Assembly (NCBI RefSeq): GCF_000955955.1
Contig: NZ_JYJG01000045.1
Coordinates: 37,045-101,044, forward strand
Source of the DNA: Lentzea aerocolonigenes
GTDB lineage: Bacteria > Actinomycetota > Actinomycetes > Mycobacteriales > Pseudonocardiaceae
DNA length: 64,000 nt
Direction: 5' to 3'
Under the pieces are notes generated by a model, which had not been told where the DNA came from, made no database searches, and worked only from the letters and a program-made list of their open reading frames with translations. The translations under genes were made by a program, and so were the position numbers. Shown here piece after piece: positions 32,974-43,164 of the stretch (position 1 is its first letter; each line of letters starts with the position of its first letter).

Positions 32974-34833
32974 GTGCCACTCGTGCAGGGCGATGTCGCC
33001 AGCCTGTTGGAGGAATCACTCGAGGAGAAGCTGCATCTGCGCCTTGCCAAGGCTTACCGCAGCAAGCACTTCCGCAAAGCAGGGGACAGCGAGCGCGACT
33101 CGTGGCTGCACAGCCTCAAGGCGCTGCTGACCGTCCTGCACGAAGCCGGCTTGGACGACTGCGAGGTGCTGCTCGAACACGCGCTGCCCCGCTCGTCACT
33201 CCGAGTCGACGCCGTCGTCTGCGGGCACAGTCCCCGCTCGGGCCGGCCCTCGTTCGTGCTCGTGGAACTCAAGCAGTGGAGCACTGTGCACACGGTCGAG
33301 GGCGGGCTGGTTCGGCTGAGAGAACACGACCAGCTACGGCAGCACCCAGCGGCCCAGGTGCGTGGCTACTGCCATTACATGCACCGCGCGGTTCCGGCGC
33401 TGGCCGAAGAAAAGGAACTGGTCAGCGGGTTGGCCTACCTGCACAACGCCCGTCGCGGGAAAGTCCAGGAACTGCTCGGCCAGGCCCCGGAAGATCACTG
33501 GGGCCGGATGTACACATTGGACGATCGAGGCGAGCTCGTCCGGCGGCTGAACGACCTGCTCGACGCGGGTCGGACACGCGAGGAGAACCTGGCCGCGACC
33601 AGGAGGCTCCTCGGCTACCCGGCGCGGCCGTCCGCCCGGCTGCTCGAGATCGCCCGCGACTCCATCTCCAAGCGTGAGCTGCTGCCGTTGGTGGACCAGC
33701 AACGAGCGGCCTACGAGATGGTCGAGGACGCACTGGTGAAAGCGTTCGAGGGCAGCCGGAAAAAGGTGTTCATCGTCGTCGGAGGACCTGGCTCTGGCAA
33801 GAGCGCCATCGCGCTGTCGCTGCTCGGCCGTCTCGACGCGCTCGGCATGGACGGCTACCACTCGACCGGTTCCAAGTCGTTCACCAAGACAATGCGGCGG
33901 TACGTGGATCCGGACGACGAACGTGTCGGGGAAATGTTCAAGTACAACAACGACTTCGGGTCCGATCGCCTGCACGGACTGGATCTCGTCATCAGCGACG
34001 AGGCCCAGCGGCTGAGAGAAGCGAGCACACCATCCGGCTCGTATCCGCAGGCACGGCAAGCCGGTGAGTCGCAGATCAAAGAGCTGATCTCCGCGGCGCG
34101 TGTGCCGGTGTTCCTCCTCGACGAGAACCAACGAGTCAGGAAGTTCGAGGTCGGTTCCGTCGAGGAGATCAGCAGGATCGCCCGCCGGCTCGACTGCCAG
34201 CCAGAAGTGATCCATCTGCGCGGGCAGTTCCGGTGCGGTGGTTCCGACGCCTACGACCGATGGGTCGACTGCCTGCTCGGGATCGCGGACGAGCCGCCCG
34301 TGAAGTGGTCCAGCCTGGCCTCGGCCGACCAGTTCCAGGTGCACGTGGCCAACGACCCGTTCGAGATGCAGAACTGGATCAAGGCACGCAAACGTCCTGA
34401 TGACACGGGACGGTTGACCGCCGGCTTCTGCTGGCCCTGGCCGAAAGGCCGACGTGCCAGATACGAGGACATCAGAATCGGCGGGTGGGGCAGGTACTGG
34501 AACTACCAGGAAGCCAGCAAACACGGCCCGCACCACGACTACTGGGCCACCGATCCCAGAGGCGTCTCCCAGATCGGCTGCATCTACACGGCGCAGGGCT
34601 TCGAGTACGACTGGGCGGGAGTGATCTTCGGCCCGGATCTGGTGTGGCGCGACGACAGGTGGGTCGCCCAGCCGGAGCACTCCTTCGATCCGGGTGTCAG
34701 GGATGCCGGAAGCCAGTTCCACCCGCTCGTGCGCAATGCCTATCGAGTGCTGCTGACCCGAGGCATGCGCGGAGTGACGATGTTCTCGGTGGACGAGAAG
34801 ACGCAGGAACACCTGCGGGTGATGGTCGGCTGA
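32974..34833 (+). CDS. PD-(D/E)XK-like nuclease fused to DUF2075 helicase, paralog 1
   Basis: 619 aa. Residues ~1-180 resemble a restriction-like nuclease domain: Asp79 in LRVDAVVCG and the E98-x-K100 pair in VLVELKQWS give a D...ExK metal site. Residues ~235-619 form an SF1/DUF2075 (Schlafen-like) ATPase: GGPGSGKS (270-277, Walker A), LVISDEAQR (Asp342-Glu343, Walker B), VFLLDENQRVR (motif III), QIGCIYTAQGFEYDW and LLTRGMRG (late helicase motifs). GGGGG lies 7 bases before the GTG. It stands first in the island, followed 120 bp later by a paralog and then by jetABC. Nucleic-acid translocation plus cleavage is the inferred activity. Confidence 0.8.
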   Translation: MPLVQGDVASLLEESLEEKLHLRLAKAYRSKHFRKAGDSERDSWLHSLKALLTVLHEAGLDDCEVLLEHALPRSSLRVDAVVCGHSPRSGRPSFVLVELKQWSTVHTVEGGLVRLREHDQLRQHPAAQVRGYCHYMHRAVPALAEEKELVSGLAYLHNARRGKVQELLGQAPEDHWGRMYTLDDRGELVRRLNDLLDAGRTREENLAATRRLLGYPARPSARLLEIARDSISKRELLPLVDQQRAAYEMVEDALVKAFEGSRKKVFIVVGGPGSGKSAIALSLLGRLDALGMDGYHSTGSKSFTKTMRRYVDPDDERVGEMFKYNNDFGSDRLHGLDLVISDEAQRLREASTPSGSYPQARQAGESQIKELISAARVPVFLLDENQRVRKFEVGSVEEISRIARRLDCQPEVIHLRGQFRCGGSDAYDRWVDCLLGIADEPPVKWSSLASADQFQVHVANDPFEMQNWIKARKRPDDTGRLTAGFCWPWPKGRRARYEDIRIGGWGRYWNYQEASKHGPHHDYWATDPRGVSQIGCIYTAQGFEYDWAGVIFGPDLVWRDDRWVAQPEHSFDPGVRDAGSQFHPLVRNAYRVLLTRGMRGVTMFSVDEKTQEHLRVMVG

Positions 34834-34953
34834 GCGGCCTGGAGATCAGCTAACCTCGGAGTTCGCGGCCCGACGGGCACCGAGCGTGCACCGCACCTCG
34901 TCGCTGCCCCCACCCGCATGTGGATCAAGCATGCCTAGGTGGGGGAACAATCT

Positions 34954-36843
34954 GTGGCTCTCGTCCGTCAGAGCGCCGAGTCGTTGCTGGCCGAGGCCTT
35001 GGCCAATCGGCTGCACAAAACCCTCGAGGAGAAGGCCCGGTTCCAGTTCGAGTCGGGGGTGAGCGACGGCGAGGTGCGGTCCTGGCAGAACAGCCTGCCG
35101 GTGTTCCTCGGCGATCTCGTCGACGCCGGTCTCGGCCACGTCGAAGTGCTGCTGGAGCACAAGTTGCCGCACAGTCCGAAACGCCTCGACGTGGTGCTCT
35201 GCGGGCGGAACCCCCGGCACGGACGGCCGTCCTACGTGGTCGTCGAGCTGAAGCAGTGGTCGAAGGCCGAGCCGTACGGCGACGACCTGGTCAAGGTCGA
35301 GTTCTATTCCCAGCCCGTGCTGCATCCGCTCGAACAGGTCCGGCGGTACTGCGAGTACCTCGTGGACTCGACACCCGCCCTCGCCGCCCAGCCGGATTCG
35401 GTGCACGGAGTGGCTTATCTGCACAACGCCAGGAAGGTCGGACCCTGGAACATCACGCGCTACGGCGTCGACGAGTTCGGTGAGCTCTACACGCTGGACA
35501 ACAAGGGTGAGCTGATCAACCGCCTGCGCGCGTTGCTCGACACCGACGCAGGGACGCGTGACGGTGCCCGCGACGCCGCCGACGAGTTCCTCGGCATGCG
35601 TCACGCGCCGTCCAAACCGCTGCTCACCGTGGCGGCCAAGGAGATCCAGGAACGCGAACAGTTCGTGCTCCTGGACGAGCAGCAGGTGGCGTACAGCCTG
35701 GTTCGCAGAGCGGTGGAGAAGGCGCGCTCGTCGCGCAAGCAGACCGTGGTGATCGTGCTGGGCGGCCCTGGATCCGGCAAGAGCGTGATCGCGCTGAGCC
35801 TCCTCGGCGAGCTCGCGCGGCAGGGCAGGGAGGTGCTGCACGCGACCGGCTCGTCGTCGTTCACCAGCACCATGCGCAAGCACGCCGGCAGCCGCAACCG
35901 GCGGGTGCAGACGATGTTCAAGTACTTCAACAACTTCATCGACGTGGAACCGCTCGACCTCGACGTGCTGATCTGCGACGAGGCCCACCGCGTCCGGGAG
36001 ACCAGCCTCAACCGCTACACGAAGCGGGAGGTCAGGGACAAGGCCCGCAGGCAGATCGAGGAGCTGATCGACGCGGCCAGGGTGCCGGTGTTCCTGCTCG
36101 ACGAGAACCAGACGGTGCGCCCCGGCGAGATGGGCTCGCTGCTGGAGATCGAGGCGGCGGCGACGTCAGCGGGCTGCGAGGTCGAGGTGGTGAAGCTCGA
36201 CGGCCAGTTCCGGTGCGGCGGGTCGGAGCTCTTCGACGCGTGGGTCGCCAGGTTGCTGGGGGTCAAGGGAGCACCTACCCGCTGGTCGACGCTGGTGGCG
36301 GGCACTGACGACGAGTTCGTGGTGCGCAGTGCGGAGTCGCCGCGTGAGATGGAGTCGTGGCTGCTCGACCGGCAGGCCAGGGACGGCGGCACCGCGCGCG
36401 TCGCGGCAGGGTACTGCTGGCGGTGGAGCGATCCGGTCACCGAGGACGGCGTGAAGGTGCTGGTGCCGGACGTGCGGATCGGCGACTGGCACCGGCCGTG
36501 GAACGCGAAGCCGGAGCAGCGGGTCCCCGACGTGCCCGCCTCGCATTTCTGGGCGAGCGACGAGCGCGGCTTCGGCCAGGTCGGCTGCATCTACACGGCC
36601 CAGGGGTTCGAGTACGACTGGGCCGGTGTGATCTTCGGGAACGACTTCGTCTGGCGCGACGACCACTGGGAACCGCAGCGGCAGCACTCGCACGACCCCG
36701 CTGTGAAGAAGGCCGACGACCTCCACTTCGCCCGACTGGTCCGCAACACGTACAAAGTTCTGCTGACGCGAGGCATGCGCGGGGTCTGCGTCTTCTCCGA
36801 AGACCCCGAGACCCAGGAGCACCTGCGCGCGATGTCCGGTTGA
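34954..36843 (+). CDS. PD-(D/E)XK-like nuclease fused to DUF2075 helicase, paralog 2
   Basis: 629 aa from the GTG at 34954, which has GGGGGA seven bases upstream and aligns with the start of paralog 1 (ALVRQSAESLLAEAL against PLVQGDVASLLEESL); a GTG 15 bases earlier is less likely. Same two-domain build: LDVVLCG...VVVELKQWS nuclease motif, GGPGSGKS, VLICDEAHR (here a true DEAH), VFLLDENQTVRPGE, QVGCIYTAQGFEYDW, LLTRGMRG. The two paralogs look roughly half identical, so the duplication is old and both are kept intact. Ends 81 bp before jetA, which has its own likely promoter. Confidence 0.8.
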   Translation: MALVRQSAESLLAEALANRLHKTLEEKARFQFESGVSDGEVRSWQNSLPVFLGDLVDAGLGHVEVLLEHKLPHSPKRLDVVLCGRNPRHGRPSYVVVELKQWSKAEPYGDDLVKVEFYSQPVLHPLEQVRRYCEYLVDSTPALAAQPDSVHGVAYLHNARKVGPWNITRYGVDEFGELYTLDNKGELINRLRALLDTDAGTRDGARDAADEFLGMRHAPSKPLLTVAAKEIQEREQFVLLDEQQVAYSLVRRAVEKARSSRKQTVVIVLGGPGSGKSVIALSLLGELARQGREVLHATGSSSFTSTMRKHAGSRNRRVQTMFKYFNNFIDVEPLDLDVLICDEAHRVRETSLNRYTKREVRDKARRQIEELIDAARVPVFLLDENQTVRPGEMGSLLEIEAAATSAGCEVEVVKLDGQFRCGGSELFDAWVARLLGVKGAPTRWSTLVAGTDDEFVVRSAESPREMESWLLDRQARDGGTARVAAGYCWRWSDPVTEDGVKVLVPDVRIGDWHRPWNAKPEQRVPDVPASHFWASDERGFGQVGCIYTAQGFEYDWAGVIFGNDFVWRDDHWEPQRQHSHDPAVKKADDLHFARLVRNTYKVLLTRGMRGVCVFSEDPETQEHLRAMSG

Positions 36844-36911
36844 TCCGTACCGGAACTCGTTACGAAGATCGGCCGCTCGCCGTGTCACCCGAACGAGCTA
36901 CAGCGACCAGC

Positions 36912-36917
36912 TACGGT
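36912..36917 (+). promoter_or_regulatory. -10 hexamer for a leaderless jetABC transcript
   Basis: TACGGT followed by exactly 7 bases and the GTG at 36925. There is no Shine-Dalgarno before that start. This suggests the Wadjet genes are transcribed from their own promoter rather than only by read-through from the helicases. Confidence 0.5.
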
Positions 36918-36924
36918 GGGCCAC

Positions 36925-38313
36925 GTGACGAAGTCTCACAGGGTGCCGGCGGACCTGTTCCGCTTCACCACGGCCGAGGGCGCGGAGCTGCACACTGCGG
37001 TTTTGCGCGCTTTCGGCCTGGCGAACGAGCGCCTGGAGACGTCGCTGGCCCTCGACGACGTGCAGCTACGACTGAAAGACGTCGGCTGGGCCGAGCAGGT
37101 GACGGACGAGGAGCTGACGAAATCTCTCAGTGCGCTACGGCAGTGGGGCCTGGTCGAGAGCACTCAGCACCGGTACGGACTCACCAAGCACGGTGAGGCG
37201 GCATACGCAGGCGTTCAGCACGCGATACAAACCCTGACCAGCAGCGGGGCGTTGCAAACGGCAGTACTCGACGCCATCGCGGACCGCCTCACCGAGCTCC
37301 AAACGCCAACAAAAAGGGCGTTCGCGGCGTTGATGGAGCTCGAAGGCCACGTCGAAACGCTGCAGACCAACACCGCGCGGTTCAACGCGGACCTGCAGCG
37401 GCTGCTCAAGGAGGAGCACGACCTCGCCACGTTCCAGGACGTCAAGCGCACCACGATCACGTATCTCAAGGACTTCATCGCGGGCCTGGACGCGCGCAAG
37501 CACCGGATCCGCGACGCCATCGGCAAGATCCCCACGAACGTCCACGAGCAGGCGAAAGAAGGCGCGGGCCTCTTCCAGGACGAAGACTGGCTGCGGCAGC
37601 GAACCGAGCGGTGGCTCAACCTCAAGGCCTGGTTCCACGACACGCCGTCCAAGGCCGACGAGCTGCAGGACGTGGCGCGCAAGGCGATAGTCCAGCTCCT
37701 CCGAGTCCTCGACCGGATCAGTGAACAGAAAAAGCGACCGACGAACACCGCGGCCGACTTCAAGGCGTTGGCGCACTGGTTCGCCAAGAGCACCGAGGAC
37801 GAGGCGCACGAGCTGTTCAACGCGGCCTTCGGGCTGTGGCCCGCAAGGCACGCCCACCTCGCGCACGCCGACGGGGAGCTGATCCCGAGCGGTGAGCCGT
37901 GGGCCAACACACCGCCGGTCGAGGTCTCGCCGCAGCTCCGGACGACGGGCAAGCAGGAGCACATCGGGAGCACGGGCAAGATCCGCGACGTCGAACACAT
38001 CCGCCGCAACCGCCGCGAGCAGGCCGAGAAGGAACGCGCCGAGCTCGAGCACGCGTGGCGGCAGATCCAGACCGACGGCCCGGTCCGGATCTCCACACTG
38101 ACCAGCCTCGACCACGACACCTTCCACCGGCTGATCGACCTGGTCGGGCGGGCGCTCGGCAGCGATCCGGACAGCACGGGCACGCGCGTGGCCGGCACGA
38201 CCGACGGGCGGATGCAGATCAACCTGCGCAACGCCCGCGGCTGGGCCACGATCACCACCCAGAAGGGCACGCTGAGCGGACCCGACTACGTGATCGACGT
38301 ACAGAGCCGATGA
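36925..38313 (+). CDS. jetA: Wadjet type III JetA-like protein (DUF2397, TIGR02677)
   Basis: 462 aa from the GTG at 36925 (a GTG 9 bases earlier is possible). The pattern of DUF2397 is visible: VPADLFRFTTAEGAELHTAV, a winged-helix-like segment LTKSLSALRQWGLVESTQHR with YGLTKHGEAA, then long helices (ALMELEGHVETLQTNTARFN, ADLQRLLKEEHD, TYLKDFIAGLD). In Wadjet, JetA is the kleisin-like subunit bridging the SMC-like JetC dimer. Stop and jetB start overlap as ATGA, confirming an operon. Assignment is by family pattern and order. Confidence 0.82.
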   Translation: MTKSHRVPADLFRFTTAEGAELHTAVLRAFGLANERLETSLALDDVQLRLKDVGWAEQVTDEELTKSLSALRQWGLVESTQHRYGLTKHGEAAYAGVQHAIQTLTSSGALQTAVLDAIADRLTELQTPTKRAFAALMELEGHVETLQTNTARFNADLQRLLKEEHDLATFQDVKRTTITYLKDFIAGLDARKHRIRDAIGKIPTNVHEQAKEGAGLFQDEDWLRQRTERWLNLKAWFHDTPSKADELQDVARKAIVQLLRVLDRISEQKKRPTNTAADFKALAHWFAKSTEDEAHELFNAAFGLWPARHAHLAHADGELIPSGEPWANTPPVEVSPQLRTTGKQEHIGSTGKIRDVEHIRRNRREQAEKERAELEHAWRQIQTDGPVRISTLTSLDHDTFHRLIDLVGRALGSDPDSTGTRVAGTTDGRMQINLRNARGWATITTQKGTLSGPDYVIDVQSR

Positions 38314-39389
38314 GCAGGACGGGGAACCAGCTCGCCCGGCTGGAGAGCGAGGAGGTGGCGCGTGGCATCCGGCTGCTGCTCGCCCGTCCTCTGCTGTCGG
38401 CCGCGAACGATCCCGACGGGTTCGACCTCATCCGCAGAAGGCGCGAACCGATCGTGAAGTGGTTCGACTACTACTGCGGCTGGCGCGTCACGGTCGAACC
38501 GCGCGCCGGGTACGCGCGCCTGTTCAAGACGACGCAGAACCCCGATCGCACCAGGCCCGCACCGGACTTCGACCGCCGGCGCTACATCCTGCTGTGCCTC
38601 ACGTGCGCGGAGTTGCTCACCGCCGCAACAACAACCATCGACGCATTGGCCAAGAGCGTTCAACAAGCGGCCACGCTGGAAAACCTCCCGCCGTTCGACC
38701 CCGCAAAGCGCTCGGACCGCTCCGCGTTCGCCGACGTGCTGAACTACCTGCAACAGCAGGGCGCGCTCGAGAGCGACGAGACCGAGCTCCGCAGCGACCC
38801 GGTCGTGATCACCCGCCTGCTGGCGGCGCCGAATCCACCCTCCACAGTGGACACGATCGAGGATCTCACCAAAGAGTCACGGTACGACCAAGCGCACCGC
38901 AGCCTCCACCAACGGCACTCCACCATGCGCAGGCTCATCGACGATCCCGTGGTGTACAAGGAAGATCTGACCGAGAGTCAGCGAGCGTTCCTGACGAGCC
39001 CCACCGGACGCAAGATCGTCCAGACCGGCGTCGGACTGGCCGGCTGCACGCTGGAGGAGCGCGCCGAGGGCTATCTCGTGGTCGACGCCGACGCGATCGC
39101 CACGGACACCAGGTTCCCGGACGACGACAGCCACGCGAAGGTCGCCGCATTGTTGTTGCTCGACCGGTTGGCACAAGGTCCCACACGAACAGAGGACCTG
39201 GTCGAAGAAGCACGCGAACTGCTCACCAGGTTCCGCAACTGGGCCAAGGCCTACCAGTCGGACGGCGGCGCGAGCAGGCTTGCAAACGACGGGCTCGCGC
39301 TGCTCGAGGCGTTCGGGCTCGCGCGCACGGAGAACGGCACCGTTCGCAGGCTGCCCGCCGCGGCCAGGTACGAGGAGCTGCATGACTGA
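38310..39389 (+). CDS. jetB: Wadjet type III JetB-like protein (DUF2398, TIGR02678)
   Basis: 359 aa from the ATG at 38310, translationally coupled to jetA (ATGA). DUF2398 hallmarks: EEVARGIRLLLARPLLSAAN, REPIVKWFDYYCGWRVTVEP, DFDRRRYILLCLTCAELLTA, then a C-terminal winged-helix-like region (VAALLLLDRLAQGPTRTEDL). JetB corresponds to the KITE subunit associating with JetA. It overlaps jetC by 8 bp. Length and motifs look intact. Confidence 0.85.
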   Translation: MSRTGNQLARLESEEVARGIRLLLARPLLSAANDPDGFDLIRRRREPIVKWFDYYCGWRVTVEPRAGYARLFKTTQNPDRTRPAPDFDRRRYILLCLTCAELLTAATTTIDALAKSVQQAATLENLPPFDPAKRSDRSAFADVLNYLQQQGALESDETELRSDPVVITRLLAAPNPPSTVDTIEDLTKESRYDQAHRSLHQRHSTMRRLIDDPVVYKEDLTESQRAFLTSPTGRKIVQTGVGLAGCTLEERAEGYLVVDADAIATDTRFPDDDSHAKVAALLLLDRLAQGPTRTEDLVEEARELLTRFRNWAKAYQSDGGASRLANDGLALLEAFGLARTENGTVRRLPAAARYEELHD

Positions 39390-42300
39390 CCGGTGGCAAC
39401 CCAGCCGCGCCGGGATCATCAACGTCTGGCGCTACTACGACGAGATCTTCACGTTCCACCAGGGAAGACTGCTGCTCAGAGGCCCGAACGGCACCGGCAA
39501 GTCGAAGGCCCTCGAGCTGCTGCTGCCGTACCTCTTCGACGCGAACCTGCGCCCGCACCGCCTGTCGACGTTCGGCAGCGCGGACCGCACCATGCACTGG
39601 AACCTCATGGGCGAGGGCAACCAGGGCAGCACCCGCGTCGGCTACGTGTGGCTGGAGTTCGAGCACGACGACGAGTGGTTCACCTGTGGCGCAAGGCTTC
39701 AGGCCACCACGAACACGTCCAACGTCACGGCCACGTACTTCACCACCACGCAACGCATCGGGGATCTGCAGCTCGTCAACGAGGCCGGTCGCCCGTTGAC
39801 CAAGACCGACCTCACTGCGGCGATCGGTGAGCACGGCGTTGTGCACGCCTCACCGGCCGACTACCGCCACACGGTGCGGACGACGTTGTTCCCCGGCGTG
39901 AGCGAACAACGGTACGACTCCCTGATCACCGCACTGTTGCAGCTGCGCACGCCGAAGCTGTCCGAACGGCTCGACCCGAGCGTGCTGTCGTCGTTGCTTT
40001 CCAAGGCACTTCCGCCGCTGGACCAGTCGGACCTCACCGAGATCGCCGAGGGTTTCGAACGGCTCGACCGGCAACGCGAGGAGCTGCACCGGCTCGACGA
40101 GGAGATCGCCACCGCCGAACGGCTCGCGGACGTCCAACGCACCTATGCGCAACGTGTGCTCGGTGCATCGGCATGGGCGTTGTCGTCGTCGACCGAGCAA
40201 CTGGAAGACCTCACGCGCGCCGCCCGCATGAGCGAACGGCGATACCAGCGCCAGGTCACGCTGACCGACGAGGCTTTCGAGCAGCTCGCGGCGCTGGGAC
40301 GAGAGGCGAGCGCGGTCGACGCCGAGATCGCCGGGATCTCCGACCTGCCCGCCTACCAGGAAGGCAAGCAGCTCGACCTGTTGCGGCAGCAGCATTCCGC
40401 TGCTGTTCACCGGGCCGCGGAAGCCGCCGCGCACGCCGCGAAACTGCGTGCGCGCGCCGTTGCGGACGAAGAACAAGCCGCGCAGACCAAGGCCGACGCC
40501 GCCGCACGCGCTGATGAGGTGCGGCACTCGACGCACGAAGCCCGCGAGGCCGCCGAACGGGCAGGCATGCCGTCGGTGTTCGAGGAGATCGAAGAAGGAA
40601 CAGACGCGCGAACAGGCCGTCAGCTGCTCAGCGCCGCCGTGGACTCGCGCACGGCCGAGATCAACGCTGTCCTGCGAGCCGTGGCACTCCACGAGAGGGC
40701 AGTCGACGCACGAGACGCGGCACGCCTACGGCTCGACGAGACCCGTGAGGAACTCGACCTCGCCACGGACGCGGAAACGGCCGCGCAGCAAGCGTTCGAG
40801 CAAGCGTTTGCGAAGTTCGGTGCCGACTTCGAGACGTGGGCGCACGGCTGTGCTGAGCTGCACGTTTCCGAACACGGTGAGGTCGTCGAAGCCGCAGCTC
40901 TCGCCCGCGAGGAGTTCGCGGCGATCGAGGCAAGGCTCCACGAGACGCGCACCGCGCTCAACGGCCAACTCTCGCAGTACAACTCCATCCGCGAGAAGCT
41001 CGCCAACCAGGTCGATGTCCCACCACCGGCGCCGTACACCCGTGACGCCAACTACCGCTCATCGGCCGTGGGCGCTCCTTTGTGGCGCCTGGTGAACTTC
41101 CGCCCCGGAACACCACCCGACGTGTGCACCGCCGTCGAAGCCGCCCTCGAAGCGTCAGGACTGCTCGACGCGTGGCTCACACCGGGCAACTCGTTCGGCC
41201 TCTCCGACCAGGACCGCTTCGCCGAACCACTGCTCGCCGGCCCCGCACCCGGCCGCACGTTGCTCGAAGTGCTCATCACGGACGACGACCGCGCCTACCG
41301 GTTCTTGGAAGGCATCGCGTTCGGTGAGACCGCCACGGGCCACACGGCAGCGATCGGCGCCGACGGCACGTGGCGCCTCGCGAACGCGCACGGCCGGTGG
41401 ACCAAGCCCTCCCCCACCTACATCGGCGCCGACTCACGCAAACGCGCGCGGGCAGGCCGAATCGCCGAGCTCACCGGCCTGATCGAGCAGCTCGCCACCG
41501 ATCTCTCCGGAGTGGACGCCGCGCTGTCGCAGATCGCCGTCCGCCGTGCGACCCTCGCCGGTGAGCTGGCCAGGCAGCCATCGACCGACCCGCTGGAGAT
41601 CGCCGAGGAACAGCGCACCAAGGCGCAGTTGCGTTGTGCGGCGCGAAAAGACGCCGTCGCCGCCGCAGCCCGCCGAGTGTCCGAAGTGGACGCACTGGTA
41701 GCCGAGACGCTCCGCATGGCAGGCAGCGACGTCCCGGTGAACCTGGACGCCGTCGCCGCGTTCAGCACCGCGGGCCACCGCTGGCTGGACGACCGCCACG
41801 ACGCTCAAGCGGCCGAAGCGCTCGCCGTCGAAGCGATGAACCGCTCCTCGGTGAGCAGTGCGCTGGCGGACGAAGCCGAGGAAGCCGCCTCCGCCCGTCA
41901 GCAGGAGGCGGCCGACGTCGCCATCACCCTGGAAACCGTCGAACGTTCCGCCGGTTCCGAGTTCCACGCCCTCGACCAGCAGCTCATCTCGTTGCGCACC
42001 AAGGCACTCGAACTGGCCGAGCAGCGCGAGACGTTGCAGGACAAGCAAACCTCGCTGGCGCGCACCCTCGGTACGTTGGAAGAGAAGCGCAAGGTCGACA
42101 CCGCACGTGCCGCCGAGGCCGCAGCGGTCAGGGAAACAGCGGAAGAACGCCACCGCCACCTGAGCAACAGCCACCTGCCCGCCGACGCAGGCGACCTGCC
42201 CGACGGTCCGGTCGACACCAGGCTGATCCGGGACGCCGAGTCCCGCCTCGGTCTGGCCGTGCACGAGGCCCAGCAAAAACTCGCGGGCCGCATCGACCTG

Positions 42301-43164
42301 TCACTCGACCCCGACGACAACGTCACCCTCCTCAGCGCAACGCTGGACGGCGCGCGCATGGGCGCCCACGCGCTGTTGGAAGCGCTGCAGGCCGAACGCG
42401 ACCGCATGCGCACACACATCACCGACGCCGAGCGCGACCTCTTCGACCAGACCCTCACCGGCGACACCCGAAGGCACATCGCCCAGCGCATCCAGGGCGC
42501 CTCCGAGCTCGTCGACACGATGAACCAACGCTTGGAGCGCGTCCAAACCGCGTCCAACATCCGCGTGCAACTCGACTGGCAGGTCGATCCCCAACTCCCG
42601 CCAGGCACCCGCGAGGCCCGCGACCTACTGCTGCGCTCCGACCTGGACGACGCGGAACGCACTGTGCTGCACCAGTTCTTCCGCGAGCGCGTAGAGGAAG
42701 CACGCGCACACGACACGGCAACGGGCTGGGAACAACAACTCGCCCAGGTGCTCGACTACACGACGTGGCACCAGTTCGTCGTGAAGGTGGACCGCGGCGA
42801 CGGCTGGGTCCCCGTCACCAAACGCGTGCACGGCGCGTTGTCCGGCGGTGAGAAGGCCATCGTGCTGCACCTGCCGTTGTTCGCCGCAGCAGCAGCGCAC
42901 TACCACGCCACGCCGCACTCACCTCGGCTGATCCTGCTGGACGAGGTGTTCGTGGGCGTCGACGCGACCAACCGCGGCCAGCTCCTGGAACTGCTCGTCG
43001 CGTTCGACCTGGACCTCGTGCTCACCTCGGACCACGAGTGGTGCGACTACCGCGAGCTGACCGGCATCGCCATCCACCAGCTCACCACCGGAACCGACGG
43101 CGACGACGCCGTGACGACCGTTCGCTTCACCTGGGACGGCCACAGCCTCAAGGCCGATGACTGA
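39382..43164 (+). CDS. jetC: Wadjet type III JetC-like SMC/SbcC ATPase (TIGR02680)
   Basis: 1260 aa. RWQPSRAGIINVWRYYDEIF opens the family, followed by Walker A GPNGTGKS at 34-41. Residues ~220-570 and ~720-1080 are Ala/Glu/Arg-rich coiled coils broken by a hinge-like globular segment (~560-720, with VGAPLWRLVNFRPG and FLEGIAFGETATGHTAAIGA). The C-terminal head carries LSGGEKAIVLHLPL at 1153 (signature) and LILLDEVFVGVD (Walker B, Asp1187-Glu1188). In Wadjet this motor extrudes plasmid DNA loops and presents small circles for cleavage by JetD. Start at 39382 has GAGGAG upstream. The last 17 bp overlap a convergent gene; no jetD follows. Confidence 0.9.
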   Translation: MTDRWQPSRAGIINVWRYYDEIFTFHQGRLLLRGPNGTGKSKALELLLPYLFDANLRPHRLSTFGSADRTMHWNLMGEGNQGSTRVGYVWLEFEHDDEWFTCGARLQATTNTSNVTATYFTTTQRIGDLQLVNEAGRPLTKTDLTAAIGEHGVVHASPADYRHTVRTTLFPGVSEQRYDSLITALLQLRTPKLSERLDPSVLSSLLSKALPPLDQSDLTEIAEGFERLDRQREELHRLDEEIATAERLADVQRTYAQRVLGASAWALSSSTEQLEDLTRAARMSERRYQRQVTLTDEAFEQLAALGREASAVDAEIAGISDLPAYQEGKQLDLLRQQHSAAVHRAAEAAAHAAKLRARAVADEEQAAQTKADAAARADEVRHSTHEAREAAERAGMPSVFEEIEEGTDARTGRQLLSAAVDSRTAEINAVLRAVALHERAVDARDAARLRLDETREELDLATDAETAAQQAFEQAFAKFGADFETWAHGCAELHVSEHGEVVEAAALAREEFAAIEARLHETRTALNGQLSQYNSIREKLANQVDVPPPAPYTRDANYRSSAVGAPLWRLVNFRPGTPPDVCTAVEAALEASGLLDAWLTPGNSFGLSDQDRFAEPLLAGPAPGRTLLEVLITDDDRAYRFLEGIAFGETATGHTAAIGADGTWRLANAHGRWTKPSPTYIGADSRKRARAGRIAELTGLIEQLATDLSGVDAALSQIAVRRATLAGELARQPSTDPLEIAEEQRTKAQLRCAARKDAVAAAARRVSEVDALVAETLRMAGSDVPVNLDAVAAFSTAGHRWLDDRHDAQAAEALAVEAMNRSSVSSALADEAEEAASARQQEAADVAITLETVERSAGSEFHALDQQLISLRTKALELAEQRETLQDKQTSLARTLGTLEEKRKVDTARAAEAAAVRETAEERHRHLSNSHLPADAGDLPDGPVDTRLIRDAESRLGLAVHEAQQKLAGRIDLSLDPDDNVTLLSATLDGARMGAHALLEALQAERDRMRTHITDAERDLFDQTLTGDTRRHIAQRIQGASELVDTMNQRLERVQTASNIRVQLDWQVDPQLPPGTREARDLLLRSDLDDAERTVLHQFFRERVEEARAHDTATGWEQQLAQVLDYTTWHQFVVKVDRGDGWVPVTKRVHGALSGGEKAIVLHLPLFAAAAAHYHATPHSPRLILLDEVFVGVDATNRGQLLELLVAFDLDLVLTSDHEWCDYRELTGIAIHQLTTGTDGDDAVTTVRFTWDGHSLKADD

